64,000 bases of DNA from Dinoroseobacter sp039192165 (lineage in GTDB: Bacteria; Pseudomonadota; Alphaproteobacteria; Rhodobacterales; Rhodobacteraceae), in contig JBCCXD010000008.1 in NCBI GenBank assembly GCA_039192165.1, forward strand, positions 120,823 through 184,822, in the 5' to 3' direction. The position numbers and the translations under genes were made by a program. The notes under the pieces were generated by a model. That model was not told the origin of the DNA and did not search any database. It worked only from the letters and a program-made list of their open reading frames with translations. Shown here one piece after another: positions 7,831-16,446 of the stretch; the stretch's first letter is position 1; every line of letters starts with the position of its first letter.

Positions 7831-7841
7831 GGGAGCAGTTA

Positions 7842-9644
7842 ATGTCTGAATACGAATACGAGACGCATACTTATGACGTCGTGGTCGTTGGCGCCGGCGG
7901 CGCGGGCCTCCGCGCTACGCTTGGCATGGCCGAGCAGGGGCTGCGGACAGCCTGCATCTCCAAGGTTTTTCCAACGCGCTCGCACACGGTAGCCGCCCAG
8001 GGCGGCATCGCAGCCAGCTTGAGCAACATGGGCCCCGACAACTGGCAGTGGCACATGTATGATACCGTGAAGGGCTCCGACTGGTTAGGGGACACCGACG
8101 CTATGGAATACCTCGCGCGCGAGGCACCCAAGGCGGTCTATGAGCTGGAACACTATGGCGTACCATTCTCCCGAACCGAAGAAGGTAAGATCTACCAGCG
8201 GCCCTTTGGCGGCCACACTACCGAGTTTGGCGAAGGCCCCCCCGTGCAGCGCACCTGTGCCGCGGCTGACCGGACCGGGCATGCGATCTTGCACACGCTT
8301 TACGGTCAGTCGCTGAAGAACAATGCCGAGTTCTTTATCGAATATTTCGCCATCGACCTGATCATGTCCGAGGACGGGCAGTGCCAGGGCGTGGTCTGCT
8401 GGAAGCTTGATGACGGCACCATCCATGTTTTCAACGCGAAGATGACCGTGCTGGCGACTGGCGGTTACGGCCGGGCGTATTTCTCGGCGACATCTGCGCA
8501 TACATGCACTGGTGATGGCGGCGGCATGGTCGCACGCGCGGGCCTTCCTCTGCAGGATATGGAGTTCGTGCAGTTCCACCCGACGGGTATATATGGCTCC
8601 GGCTGCCTGATTACCGAGGGTGCTCGGGGCGAGGGTGGCTATTTGACCAACTCGGAGGGAGAGCGCTTCATGGAGCGCTACGCCCCAACCTATAAGGACC
8701 TCGCTTCGCGCGATGTGGTGTCTCGGTGCATGACAATGGAGATCCGCGAAGGCCGCGGTGTCGGGGCGGATGGGGATCACATCCACCTGCACCTCAACCA
8801 CCTGCCGCCGGAAACGCTTGCCGAGCGATTGCCCGGCATCTCAGAAAGCGCACGCATCTTTGCGGGCGTGGATCTGACGAAAGAGCCGATTCCGGTTCTA
8901 CCGACCGTGCACTACAATATGGGCGGAATTCCCACCAATTACTGGGGCGAAGTGCTGAACCCCACACTGGATGACCCTGATGCGATCTCGCCCGGATTAA
9001 TGGCTGTTGGCGAAGCCGGCTGTGCGTCGGTTCATGGCGCAAACCGTCTCGGGTCGAATTCGCTGATCGACCTCGTGGTCTTCGGCCGGGCCGCCGCGAT
9101 CAAGGCAGGCGAAATCGTTGACCCGAACGCGCCCAATCCGACGCTAAACCAGGCTTCGGTAGACAAGGCGCTGGGTCGCTTCGACGATCTGCGCCACGCT
9201 AAGGGCACCGTGTCAACGGCAGAGTTGCGGCTTGAAATGCAAAAGACCATGCAAGCCGATGCCGCCGTGTTCCGGACCGACGAAACGCTCGGAGCGGGCG
9301 TTGAGAAAATGTACGGAGTTGCCGGCAAATTGGACGATCTGGCTGTCACCGATCGCTCGCTGGTTTGGAACTCTGATCTCATGGAAACGCTTGAGCTTAC
9401 CAACCTGATGCCCAATGCACTGGCCACGATCGTAAGTGCCGAGGCGCGCAAGGAAAGCCGCGGCGCTCACGCACACGAAGATTATCCAGACCGAGATGAC
9501 GAGGACTGGCGCAAGCACACATTGTCCTGGGTGAACGGCAAAGTTGAACTCGACTACCGTCCTGTGCACCTTAATCCGCTTCTGGGACACAACGAAGGCG
9601 GGATCGATCTTAAGAAGATCGCCCCGAAGGCACGCGTTTACTGA
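7842..9644 (+). CDS. sdhA: Succinate dehydrogenase flavoprotein subunit
   Basis: The FAD subunit of complex II oxidises succinate to fumarate. It has 600 residues, the usual size. Motifs are the FAD loop VVVGAGGAGLRA (~15-26), the covalent-flavin His in TRSHTVAAQGGIAA (~45-58), HTLYGQSLKN, the substrate region with catalytic Arg in REGRGVG, and HYNMGGIPTNY near residue 355. The start at 7842 follows GGGAGCAG. The frame is open upstream to 7806 but that part overlaps sdhD. The stop codon overlaps the start of a glycosyltransferase gene (TGATG), so that gene is translationally coupled to sdhA. Confidence 0.98.
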   Translation: MSEYEYETHTYDVVVVGAGGAGLRATLGMAEQGLRTACISKVFPTRSHTVAAQGGIAASLSNMGPDNWQWHMYDTVKGSDWLGDTDAMEYLAREAPKAVYELEHYGVPFSRTEEGKIYQRPFGGHTTEFGEGPPVQRTCAAADRTGHAILHTLYGQSLKNNAEFFIEYFAIDLIMSEDGQCQGVVCWKLDDGTIHVFNAKMTVLATGGYGRAYFSATSAHTCTGDGGGMVARAGLPLQDMEFVQFHPTGIYGSGCLITEGARGEGGYLTNSEGERFMERYAPTYKDLASRDVVSRCMTMEIREGRGVGADGDHIHLHLNHLPPETLAERLPGISESARIFAGVDLTKEPIPVLPTVHYNMGGIPTNYWGEVLNPTLDDPDAISPGLMAVGEAGCASVHGANRLGSNSLIDLVVFGRAAAIKAGEIVDPNAPNPTLNQASVDKALGRFDDLRHAKGTVSTAELRLEMQKTMQADAAVFRTDETLGAGVEKMYGVAGKLDDLAVTDRSLVWNSDLMETLELTNLMPNALATIVSAEARKESRGAHAHEDYPDRDDEDWRKHTLSWVNGKVELDYRPVHLNPLLGHNEGGIDLKKIAPKARVY

Positions 9645-10534
9645 TGCGTGACACGCTTAGCACTTTCGAGACAGACGAAGACGCCGGAGCGCGCCCCAGC
9701 GTGGCCGAGACGGAAGTGCTGATCATAAATCTGGCCGACGCTGCCTTTCGGCTGGGATTTCAGAAAGACCAGATGGCGAGCCTCGGCCTCAGTTTCACGC
9801 GGGTGGAGGCCATCGCTCAGGCGGATTTTGACGAGATAACACTGTCGGAATATTCCCGCCGCGCTCCGCGTCCATTGATCCCCGGCGAACTTGCGTGCCT
9901 TTTGTCACATGCGGAGTGTTGGAAGCGCATCGTAAAACAGGACAAACCTTTTCTTGTTGTTGAGGACGATGTCGTTCTTTCAACACAGCTTCCCGAACTT
10001 CTGGATCAGCTGGCTGGCGTCGCCCAGACACGACTGGTAAATCTCGAAACCTTTTTAGACCACCCGAAATATCTTTCTCGAAGACCTCACAAACGGTTTT
10101 CGGGTCAAACATGTGACCTTTTCTCTGTGATCAAAGGATCCGGGGGGTCAGCGGCCTACATCATCGGCCCGGCTATCGCGCGTCGGTTCCTTGATGCGTT
10201 GAACAAACGTGTCTCGCTTGCCGATACCTTTATTGGCGTCAACTCGGGGGCCCGCAACTTGCAGACGGTCCCTGCGCTTGCCGCGCAGATGATGACGCTC
10301 CATGCCATTTACGGCGCAGAGTTCGCGGAAGTACCACATTCAACGATTTTGACCGGCGACATGGGGGCCACACGCGGTGGTTCCAAGCTTCGCAAACTAA
10401 CTCAGAACCCCCGAAGTACGCTTCGGCGTCTGAGCCTCGAAATTCGCGTTGGCCTCGAAAAGTTTGAAGCTGCGCTTTTTGGACAAAAGCTGAAGATCCA
10501 GCCGAGCCGCGACCTTCTGGATCGCTGGGCGTGA
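9644..10534 (+). CDS. Glycosyltransferase family 25 protein inside the sdh operon
   Basis: This 296-residue protein shows the LPS-type GT25 layout: ILIINLADAAFRLGF-like opening (EVLIINLADAAFR, ~24-36), GELACLLSHAECWKRI (~85-100), the metal/nucleotide acidic motif LVVEDDVVL (~107-115), and KGSGGSAAYIIGPAIARRFL (~164-183). Family members transfer sugars to LPS or capsule. It overlaps the sdhA stop by one base and ends 13 nt before sdhB, so it must be on the sdh transcript. The role of a surface-glycan enzyme there is unexplained. The C-terminal ~60 residues are basic and less typical. Confidence 0.85.
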   Translation: MRDTLSTFETDEDAGARPSVAETEVLIINLADAAFRLGFQKDQMASLGLSFTRVEAIAQADFDEITLSEYSRRAPRPLIPGELACLLSHAECWKRIVKQDKPFLVVEDDVVLSTQLPELLDQLAGVAQTRLVNLETFLDHPKYLSRRPHKRFSGQTCDLFSVIKGSGGSAAYIIGPAIARRFLDALNKRVSLADTFIGVNSGARNLQTVPALAAQMMTLHAIYGAEFAEVPHSTILTGDMGATRGGSKLRKLTQNPRSTLRRLSLEIRVGLEKFEAALFGQKLKIQPSRDLLDRWA

Positions 10535-10547
10535 GAAAGGACATAGG

Positions 10548-11330
10548 ATGGTTCAATTCACCCTGCCAAAAAACTCCACGATCCGCACGGGCAAGACATG
10601 GCCCAAACCCGAAGGTGCGACCAACCTACGTAAGTTCCAGATTTATCGCTACGATCCGGATACCAAGGAAAACCCACGTGTCGACACGTATTTCGTGGAC
10701 ATGGACACCTGCGGACCGATGGTTCTGGATGCGCTCATCAAGATCAAGAACGAGATCGACCCGACACTGACCTTCCGCCGGTCCTGCCGCGAAGGGATTT
10801 GCGGGTCCTGCGCGATGAACATTGATGGGGGCAATACGCTGGCCTGCATCTATGGTATGGACGAGATCAAGGCCAAGACCGTCAAGATCTACCCGCTTCC
10901 GCATATGCCGGTGGTCAAAGATCTGATCCCGGATCTGACGCATTTCTACGCGCAGCACGCCTCTATCATGCCTTGGCTGGAGACCAAGACAAACCGGCCG
11001 GCAAAGGAGTGGAAGCAGTCAATCGAAGACCGCAAGAAACTCGATGGTCTTTATGAGTGCGTGATGTGTGCATCCTGCTCGACCTCCTGCCCGTCTTACT
11101 GGTGGAATGGTGACAGGTACCTGGGCCCTGCAGCACTTCTGCACGCTTATCGTTGGATCATCGACTCGCGCGACGAGGCCACCGGTGAACGGCTCGATGA
11201 ACTGGAAGATCCGTTCAAGCTCTATCGCTGCCATACAATTATGAATTGCGCCAAAACATGTCCCAAAGGTCTGAACCCCGCAAAGGCGATTGCTGAGATC
11301 AAAAAGATGATGGTTGAACGCCATGTCTGA
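10548..11330 (+). CDS. sdhB: Succinate dehydrogenase iron-sulfur subunit
   Basis: This 260-residue subunit carries electrons from FAD to quinone. The [2Fe-2S] ligands are in SCREGICGSCAMNIDGGNT (~residues 80-98) and the following CIYG. The [4Fe-4S]/[3Fe-4S] motifs are CVMCASCSTSCPSYWW (~171-186) and CHTIMNCAKTCPKGLNP (~228-244). It follows the GT25 gene by 13 nt and is the last gene of the operon, closed by a strong terminator. Confidence 0.98.
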   Translation: MVQFTLPKNSTIRTGKTWPKPEGATNLRKFQIYRYDPDTKENPRVDTYFVDMDTCGPMVLDALIKIKNEIDPTLTFRRSCREGICGSCAMNIDGGNTLACIYGMDEIKAKTVKIYPLPHMPVVKDLIPDLTHFYAQHASIMPWLETKTNRPAKEWKQSIEDRKKLDGLYECVMCASCSTSCPSYWWNGDRYLGPAALLHAYRWIIDSRDEATGERLDELEDPFKLYRCHTIMNCAKTCPKGLNPAKAIAEIKKMMVERHV

Positions 11331-11360
11331 CGGGCGCGTCTAGTCTGCTTCAAACTTACA

Positions 11361-11391
11361 AAAGGCCCCGAAGGAGGCGGGGCCTTTTTTT
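11361..11391 (+). terminator. Terminator of the sdh operon
   Basis: AAGGCCCCG (11362-11370) pairs with CGGGGCCTT (11378-11386) around a 7-nt loop and is followed by a run of T. It lies 31 bp after sdhB. Confidence 0.93.
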
Positions 11392-11459
11392 CTAGAACAA
11401 CGGGATGGCGTGGTTCTGCATGCAGCCCATGAGTTGCCTACAGACGCATTTTTTCTGTA

Positions 11460-12437
11460 TCAGCAATAGCCTTCGACGCCATTCTTCCAGGTCCCCGCGT
11501 AGCGATCTCCATCTGCAAATCCAATGGGCAAAAGCCGCTCAATCTCAATCAGATCAGCTGCATCGAGGCTGATTTCGGTTGCCAGGACCAGAGCTTCGAG
11601 ATGCGCAGCGGATCGCGTTCCCGGGATCGGCAGAACATGGTCCCCGCGCGACAAGAGCCAAGCCAAGGCCGCCGCGGACGGATGCCAATCACGCACAGCG
11701 CAGAATGCGCGAAAGCCGTCTATGGCCCGGGTGTTGTTTTCAAAGGCCGACCCCGTGAAGCGTGGCATCGATCTTCGAAAATCACCTTTGTGCAAAGCAT
11801 CGATTTGAACGGCTTTCGCGGCAAGCATACCTCTGGCAAGAGGAGAGAACGCTACAAGCGTTACACCCAAGTCTTGGCAAACCTGAGTCATCCCGAGCTC
11901 TACAGCGCGCGACCACAGAGAGTATTCCATCTGCACCGCTGCGATCGGGTGCACCTTGTTGGCCCGGCGCAAAGAAGCCGGCGAGACCTCTGACAACCCG
12001 ATCGCGTCGCACAGCCCATCCTGGCGAATCCGGGCCAGGGCTTCTACCGCGTCTTCGATCTCAACGGTAGGATCGCGGCGATGAAGATAGAAAAGCTCCA
12101 CCTTGTTCCGATTGAGCCGTTTCAGAGATCCCTCTAGCGAAGCACGCAGATCATCTTCGGTGTTGCTGTAGCGTCGCGTCGGTTGCGTGTATATGCCGGC
12201 CTTCGTGGCAAGTGTAACCTCCGCCGCATCAGACAAGCGAAGGTAGGACCCAATCACCTCTTCAGAGCGCCCCTCACCGTAAATTTCTGCAACATCCCAA
12301 TGGTTTATTCCAAGTTTAAGGGCGCTTTCCAGACACGCGTGGCTTTCGTCTTCGCTGGTGGTTCCATAGATCCCGCCGAAACTCATACAGCCTAGCCCAA
12401 TCGCGCCGACCTCGCGCCCGTTCAAAAAGCGTTTCAT
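11460..12437 (-). CDS. Aldo/keto reductase
   Basis: This 325-residue AKR-family NADPH-dependent oxidoreductase has the substrate unassigned. The catalytic tetrad is visible: Asp in HWDVAEIYGEG with Tyr (~47-57), Lys in LATKAGIY (~77-84), and His in YLHRRDP (~118-124). The C-terminal cofactor region ILPIPGTRSAAHLEAL is typical. It lies 8 nt downstream of deoD on the same strand, so the two probably share a transcript. No substrate can be inferred from that. Confidence 0.93.
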   Translation of the reverse strand: MKRFLNGREVGAIGLGCMSFGGIYGTTSEDESHACLESALKLGINHWDVAEIYGEGRSEEVIGSYLRLSDAAEVTLATKAGIYTQPTRRYSNTEDDLRASLEGSLKRLNRNKVELFYLHRRDPTVEIEDAVEALARIRQDGLCDAIGLSEVSPASLRRANKVHPIAAVQMEYSLWSRAVELGMTQVCQDLGVTLVAFSPLARGMLAAKAVQIDALHKGDFRRSMPRFTGSAFENNTRAIDGFRAFCAVRDWHPSAAALAWLLSRGDHVLPIPGTRSAAHLEALVLATEISLDAADLIEIERLLPIGFADGDRYAGTWKNGVEGYC

Positions 12438-12445
12438 TGAAATCC

Positions 12446-13150
12446 TCAGGCAAAGGCCGCTTCAAGGGCGATCTCGACCATGTCGCCAAAGCTGGATTGA
12501 CGGTCCGCGGAGGGCAGCGCCTCGCCGGTGAGCAAATGGTCGGACACCGTCAGAACCGCGAGTGCACGACGGCCATATCGGGCGGCAAGAGTATAAAGTT
12601 CTGCCGCTTCCATTTCGACGGCGAGCACACCGTGCCGGGTCATTTCTTTGTTCAGATCGGGGCGTTCATCGTAAAAGACATCTGATGAGTAGATCCCCCC
12701 AACATGCACAGTGGATGCCTTCGTTTTCGCCGCAGCCTCTGCAGCTTTGAGAAGCCCCCAATCCGCGCAGGGCGCGTAATTTAATTCGCGGAAAATACCG
12801 CTTGAGGGGGTAGCAATCGTAGAGGACGTCATCGCGAGGATTACGTCACGCAGCTTCACATGCTCCTGCATTGCGCCAGTTGAGCCGATGCGGATCAGGG
12901 TTTGAGCCCCATAGTCCCTTATCAACTCATTGGCGTAGATCGACAAACTCGGCATACCCATGCCAGATCCGTGGATTGTCACCCGGTTGCCTTTCCAGGA
13001 TCCGGTGAAACCAAGCATACCACGCACTTCATTGACCAGTTCAGGTGCTTCCAGAAACGTCTCGGCGGCCCATTTTGCGCGCAATGGATCGCCAGGCATC
13101 AGGACGGTTTCAGCGATCTGGCCTGGCGCGGCTCCTATGTGAACGGTCAT
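12446..13150 (-). CDS. deoD: Purine-nucleoside phosphorylase, DeoD type
   Basis: This enzyme phosphorolyses purine (deoxy)nucleosides to base and (deoxy)ribose-1-phosphate. It has 234 residues, the usual length for the hexameric DeoD type. Motifs are MPGDPLRAKWAAE (~18-30), the phosphate-site RIGSTGAMQ (~87-95), VEMEAAELY (~179-187), and the catalytic Asp in VLTVSDHLLTGE (~199-210). The start at 13150 is chosen because GAGGGAG precedes it. The longer frame to 13201 has no family similarity. A BMP-type nucleoside importer is encoded 12 kb away. Confidence 0.95.
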   Translation of the reverse strand: MTVHIGAAPGQIAETVLMPGDPLRAKWAAETFLEAPELVNEVRGMLGFTGSWKGNRVTIHGSGMGMPSLSIYANELIRDYGAQTLIRIGSTGAMQEHVKLRDVILAMTSSTIATPSSGIFRELNYAPCADWGLLKAAEAAAKTKASTVHVGGIYSSDVFYDERPDLNKEMTRHGVLAVEMEAAELYTLAARYGRRALAVLTVSDHLLTGEALPSADRQSSFGDMVEIALEAAFA

Positions 13151-13225
13151 TGAAAGCTCCCTCTTGCAGAGTGCACTATAGCGCAGGACGTCGCAGGGCA
13201 AACCGCAATTGGGCGTCTGCGCCTC

Positions 13226-13687
13226 TCATTCGGACAGAGTGAAAAAACGTTCTTCCTCAGCGTCCCAAACCATTGCTTCTACGCAGGGGTTCAGGTTTGT
13301 TCCGCCGCAATTTGAGCCATGGATCTGGTTGAGCAGGACCGTCATCGGACCTAGCCGCTCAACGCTCCACCCTTTTGAAAGACGCTCTGTCACCTTGTCT
13401 CCGACAACGAACCTGACACTGCAGCCGCCGGTTCCGCAATACATGCTGGCCATCGACGAGCAGATAAGCTTTCCGAAGTCGAGAACGTGGTCAACCTGAC
13501 CGTCGCCACTGACATCCGTGCGTGTCACCGCGCCCCAAGGAACGTCCAGTTCGCCGCTCTCGAAACCCGCGCAGTCTGCTTTTGCCTGCGCGATGGCGTC
13601 GGAAATTGGCGCTGGCCAGTCCCCCTGTGCCAACAGGGCTGTTGCGCTAAAAATTAATAGAGTGAAGGCAGTTAGCATGCGCGTCAT
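13226..13687 (-). CDS. Exported hypothetical protein
   Basis: This 153-residue protein has a signal peptide (MTRMLTAFTLLIFSATALLAQG). The mature part is Cys-rich (about six Cys) and includes a segment DVSGDGQVDHVLDF that resembles a calcium-binding or FG-GAP-like DxDxDG loop. I do not recognise the family. It is transcribed divergently from the DUF4329-like gene with a 67-bp spacer, and both encode small secreted proteins. Confidence 0.75.
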   Translation of the reverse strand: MTRMLTAFTLLIFSATALLAQGDWPAPISDAIAQAKADCAGFESGELDVPWGAVTRTDVSGDGQVDHVLDFGKLICSSMASMYCGTGGCSVRFVVGDKVTERLSKGWSVERLGPMTVLLNQIHGSNCGGTNLNPCVEAMVWDAEEERFFTLSE

Positions 13688-13754
13688 CTAAAGGTCCTTT
13701 CGGCTTTGTAGGGCACAGAGTATCCTGTCCGCAGACTAGTCGGGTTGACTGCTG

Positions 13755-14297
13755 ATGCGAAGAAGTTCCGTACTGAATGTGGTCCTTGCCCTTGGATTGC
13801 CTTTGGCCGCGCCTGCGGCTGCTCAGGACCCAGTGGCTGAGATCGAGTATGTCAAAGCGCTATTCATGAAGCTTCAACCTCGTTCTATTCGCGCCAATCG
13901 TGAGTACTGCGGCTATATCGGCTATGATGACACCGGTGCAATCAGCGCAACTTCACCGGTGCGAGGCGGGCCCGATTTTTGCGAGCCTAGCTGGCCGAGC
14001 AGGTTCGATCCCGTGGCGTCCTATCATACGCACGCGGCCTACGATCCAGAGGCTTGGTCGGAAATTCCAAGCGGCAACGATATGGAAAGCGACGAAGCCG
14101 AAGGGGTCGATGGATATGTCGCAACTCCTGGTGGTCGGCTCTGGTACATTGACAGCGTAGATATGGTGGCAAGCCAGATCTGTGGGGTCGGATGCCTGCC
14201 GATGGACCCTGACTTCCAGCCGGAGACAGACATTGTCGTGCATCCGTCATACACATATGACGACCTGCTCAAGATTTTTGAAGAAGACGGACACTAA
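13755..14297 (+). CDS. Exported DUF4329-like protein
   Basis: This 180-residue protein has a signal peptide ending at AAPAAAQ. The core HTHAAYD...SDEAEGVDGYVATPGGRLWYID (parts of residues ~95-136) has the HTH...D arrangement of DUF4329/JAB-like domains, which are often found in polymorphic toxins but also in secreted proteins. Four Cys residues may form disulfides. The family call is by pattern only. It ends 12 nt before the 3' end of ecm, with which it converges. Confidence 0.7.
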   Translation: MRRSSVLNVVLALGLPLAAPAAAQDPVAEIEYVKALFMKLQPRSIRANREYCGYIGYDDTGAISATSPVRGGPDFCEPSWPSRFDPVASYHTHAAYDPEAWSEIPSGNDMESDEAEGVDGYVATPGGRLWYIDSVDMVASQICGVGCLPMDPDFQPETDIVVHPSYTYDDLLKIFEEDGH

Positions 14298-14309
14298 GTC
14301 CGGGCGACG

Positions 14310-16277
14310 TTACTCCGCTGCGACAGACTTCGCGCCTACCAGACCCACAATATCAAACATGATACGATTGAGCTCGAAATCCTTGGGCGTATACACCTTT
14401 GCAACCCCCATGGCGCGCAGGCGCGCCGCGTCTTCATCCGGTATAATGCCCCCCACGACGACCGGAACATGGCTAAGGCCGGCCACGCGCATTCGATCCA
14501 TCATGTCTTCGATCAAGGGGATATGCGAGCCGGAAAGGATGGACAGCCCAACCACGTCGGAACCGTTTTCACCAGCGGCTTTCACAATTTCTTCTGGCGT
14601 GAGGCGAATGCCTTCGTAGGTGATATCCATTCCCACGTCGCGGGCGCGAGCTGCGATCTGTTCGGCGCCGTTTGAATGCCCATCCAGACCTGGTTTGCCG
14701 ACAAGGAACTTGGGTTTGCGCCCCAGTTTCGTGGATACCGCCGCAACAGCATCTCTAATTTCGTCCAGACCTTCGGTGCGATTTGAGGGGTTTAAAGAGA
14801 CGCCGGTGGGCGCGCGATACTCACCGAAGCTTTTCCGGATCTCCAGACCCCACTCGCCGGTTGTTACACCGGCTTTCGCTGCTGCAATTGAAGCGGGCAT
14901 AACGTTTGTTCCCGACATTGCGGCTTTGCGAAGATCCGCAAGTGCCGCTTGGGCCGCACCTTCATCGCGGGCTGCGCGCCAGGCTTCAAGCCGACCAATT
15001 TGTTCAGCTTCGACCGCTGGGTCAACAACCATGATGCCGCCTTCTTCGTCCACAAGCGGGGAAGGCTCCCCCTGCTGGTATTTATTCACGCCGACTACGG
15101 TCGTTTCCCCAACTTCAATCCGGCCGAGACGGTCGGAGTTCGCCTCAACAAGGCGCGACTTCATATATTCGATGGCCGCGACCGCACCGCCCATACTATC
15201 GATTGTTGCCAATTCAGCGCGGGCGCCTTCCTTCAACTCGGTAACCTTGCGCTCCACAGCCGGGTTGCCGTCAAAGAGGTCCTCGTATTCCAGAAGGTCT
15301 GTTTCCAGCGCCATGATTTGCTGCATGCGCAGCGACCACTGCTGGTCCCAGGGGCGGGGCAGTCCAAGGGCCTCGTTCCAGGCAGGCAGCTGCACGGCGC
15401 GGGCGCGGGCGTTTTTCGAGAGCGTAACGGCGAGCATCTCGATCAGAATACGGTAGACGTTGTTTTCGGGCTGTTGCTCGGTCAGGCCAAGAGAGTTCAC
15501 CTGCACGCCGTAGCGAAAACGGCGGAATTTCGGGTCTTCGACGCCGTAACGCTTCAGACAGATCTCGTCCCAGAGTTCCACGAAGGCGCGCATTTTGCAC
15601 ATCTCGGTCACAAAGCGGATGCCCGCGTTCACGAAGAAGGAAATGCGGCCCACCATGTTCGGAAAATGCTCCGCCGGGACCTTGTCCCTCAGGTCGTCCA
15701 ACACGGCAGTGGCGGTGGCCAGCGCAAATGCAAGTTCCTGTTCCGGTGTCGCGCCGGCTTCCTGCAAGTGGTAGGAACATACGTTCATTGGGTTCCACTT
15801 GGGCAGATGCTCCCGTGTATAGGCTGCAACATCAGTAATCATCCGCAGTGAAGGCTTAGGTGGGCAGATATAGGTCCCGCGGCTCAGGTACTCCTTGATG
15901 ATATCGTTCTGAACCGTGCCTTGAAGTCTTGCAACGTCCGCGCCCTGCTCCTCGGCCACAGCTATATAAAGCGCCAAAAGCCACGGTGCCGTCGCGTTGA
16001 TCGTCATTGACGTGTTCATTTGTTCAAGGGGGATGTCCTTGAAGAGTGTGCGCATGTCGCCCAGATGCGCCACTGGCACGCCGACCTTTCCGACCTCTCC
16101 ACGCGACAAAACATGATCGCTGTCATAACCCGTCTGAGTAGGCAGATCGAACGCCACAGACAGACCGGTCTGCCCCTTTGCGAGGTTAGTGCGATACAGC
16201 TTGTTCGAGGCCTCCGCCGTGGAGTGACCAGCATATGTGCGGAAGAGCCATGGGCGGTCTGTCTTGGTCTCGGTCAT
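14310..16277 (-). CDS. ecm: Ethylmalonyl-CoA mutase (coenzyme B12 dependent)
   Basis: This adenosylcobalamin enzyme converts (2R)-ethylmalonyl-CoA to methylsuccinyl-CoA in the ethylmalonyl-CoA pathway (also called MeaA). It has 655 residues, with the mutase barrel at the N terminus (RPWLFRTYAGHSTAEASN, SVAFDLPTQTGYDSDH) and the B12 domain at the C terminus. The cobalamin-ligand motif is GLDGHSNGAEQIA (~530-542), and GLSILSGSH marks the lower axial region. The length and absence of a separate small subunit separate it from two-subunit methylmalonyl-CoA mutases. Its neighbour ccr, one gene away, makes its substrate, which strongly supports Ecm over Mcm. Confidence 0.93.
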   Translation of the reverse strand: MTETKTDRPWLFRTYAGHSTAEASNKLYRTNLAKGQTGLSVAFDLPTQTGYDSDHVLSRGEVGKVGVPVAHLGDMRTLFKDIPLEQMNTSMTINATAPWLLALYIAVAEEQGADVARLQGTVQNDIIKEYLSRGTYICPPKPSLRMITDVAAYTREHLPKWNPMNVCSYHLQEAGATPEQELAFALATATAVLDDLRDKVPAEHFPNMVGRISFFVNAGIRFVTEMCKMRAFVELWDEICLKRYGVEDPKFRRFRYGVQVNSLGLTEQQPENNVYRILIEMLAVTLSKNARARAVQLPAWNEALGLPRPWDQQWSLRMQQIMALETDLLEYEDLFDGNPAVERKVTELKEGARAELATIDSMGGAVAAIEYMKSRLVEANSDRLGRIEVGETTVVGVNKYQQGEPSPLVDEEGGIMVVDPAVEAEQIGRLEAWRAARDEGAAQAALADLRKAAMSGTNVMPASIAAAKAGVTTGEWGLEIRKSFGEYRAPTGVSLNPSNRTEGLDEIRDAVAAVSTKLGRKPKFLVGKPGLDGHSNGAEQIAARARDVGMDITYEGIRLTPEEIVKAAGENGSDVVGLSILSGSHIPLIEDMMDRMRVAGLSHVPVVVGGIIPDEDAARLRAMGVAKVYTPKDFELNRIMFDIVGLVGAKSVAAE

Positions 16278-16446
16278 AAGGGTCCCCGTCGGTCATGCAT
16301 GAATCACTGCCCGCAACGATATTTCGTTGTGGGGCATTGATAGGCAATTTTATGTCCTTGTCAATTCGCTGCGTTGCCACATAGCACGTGCAGCAAACAG
16401 CGAGACAAACTTTACGCCACACTACTTTCCTGTAACGCTCCGGTTT

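Noticed and set aside
8085..8801. Long antisense frame inside sdhA
   Set aside because: It is a shadow of the GC-rich coding strand and lacks a ribosome site. The same applies to the other antisense frames inside long genes such as glnD, ecm and ccr.
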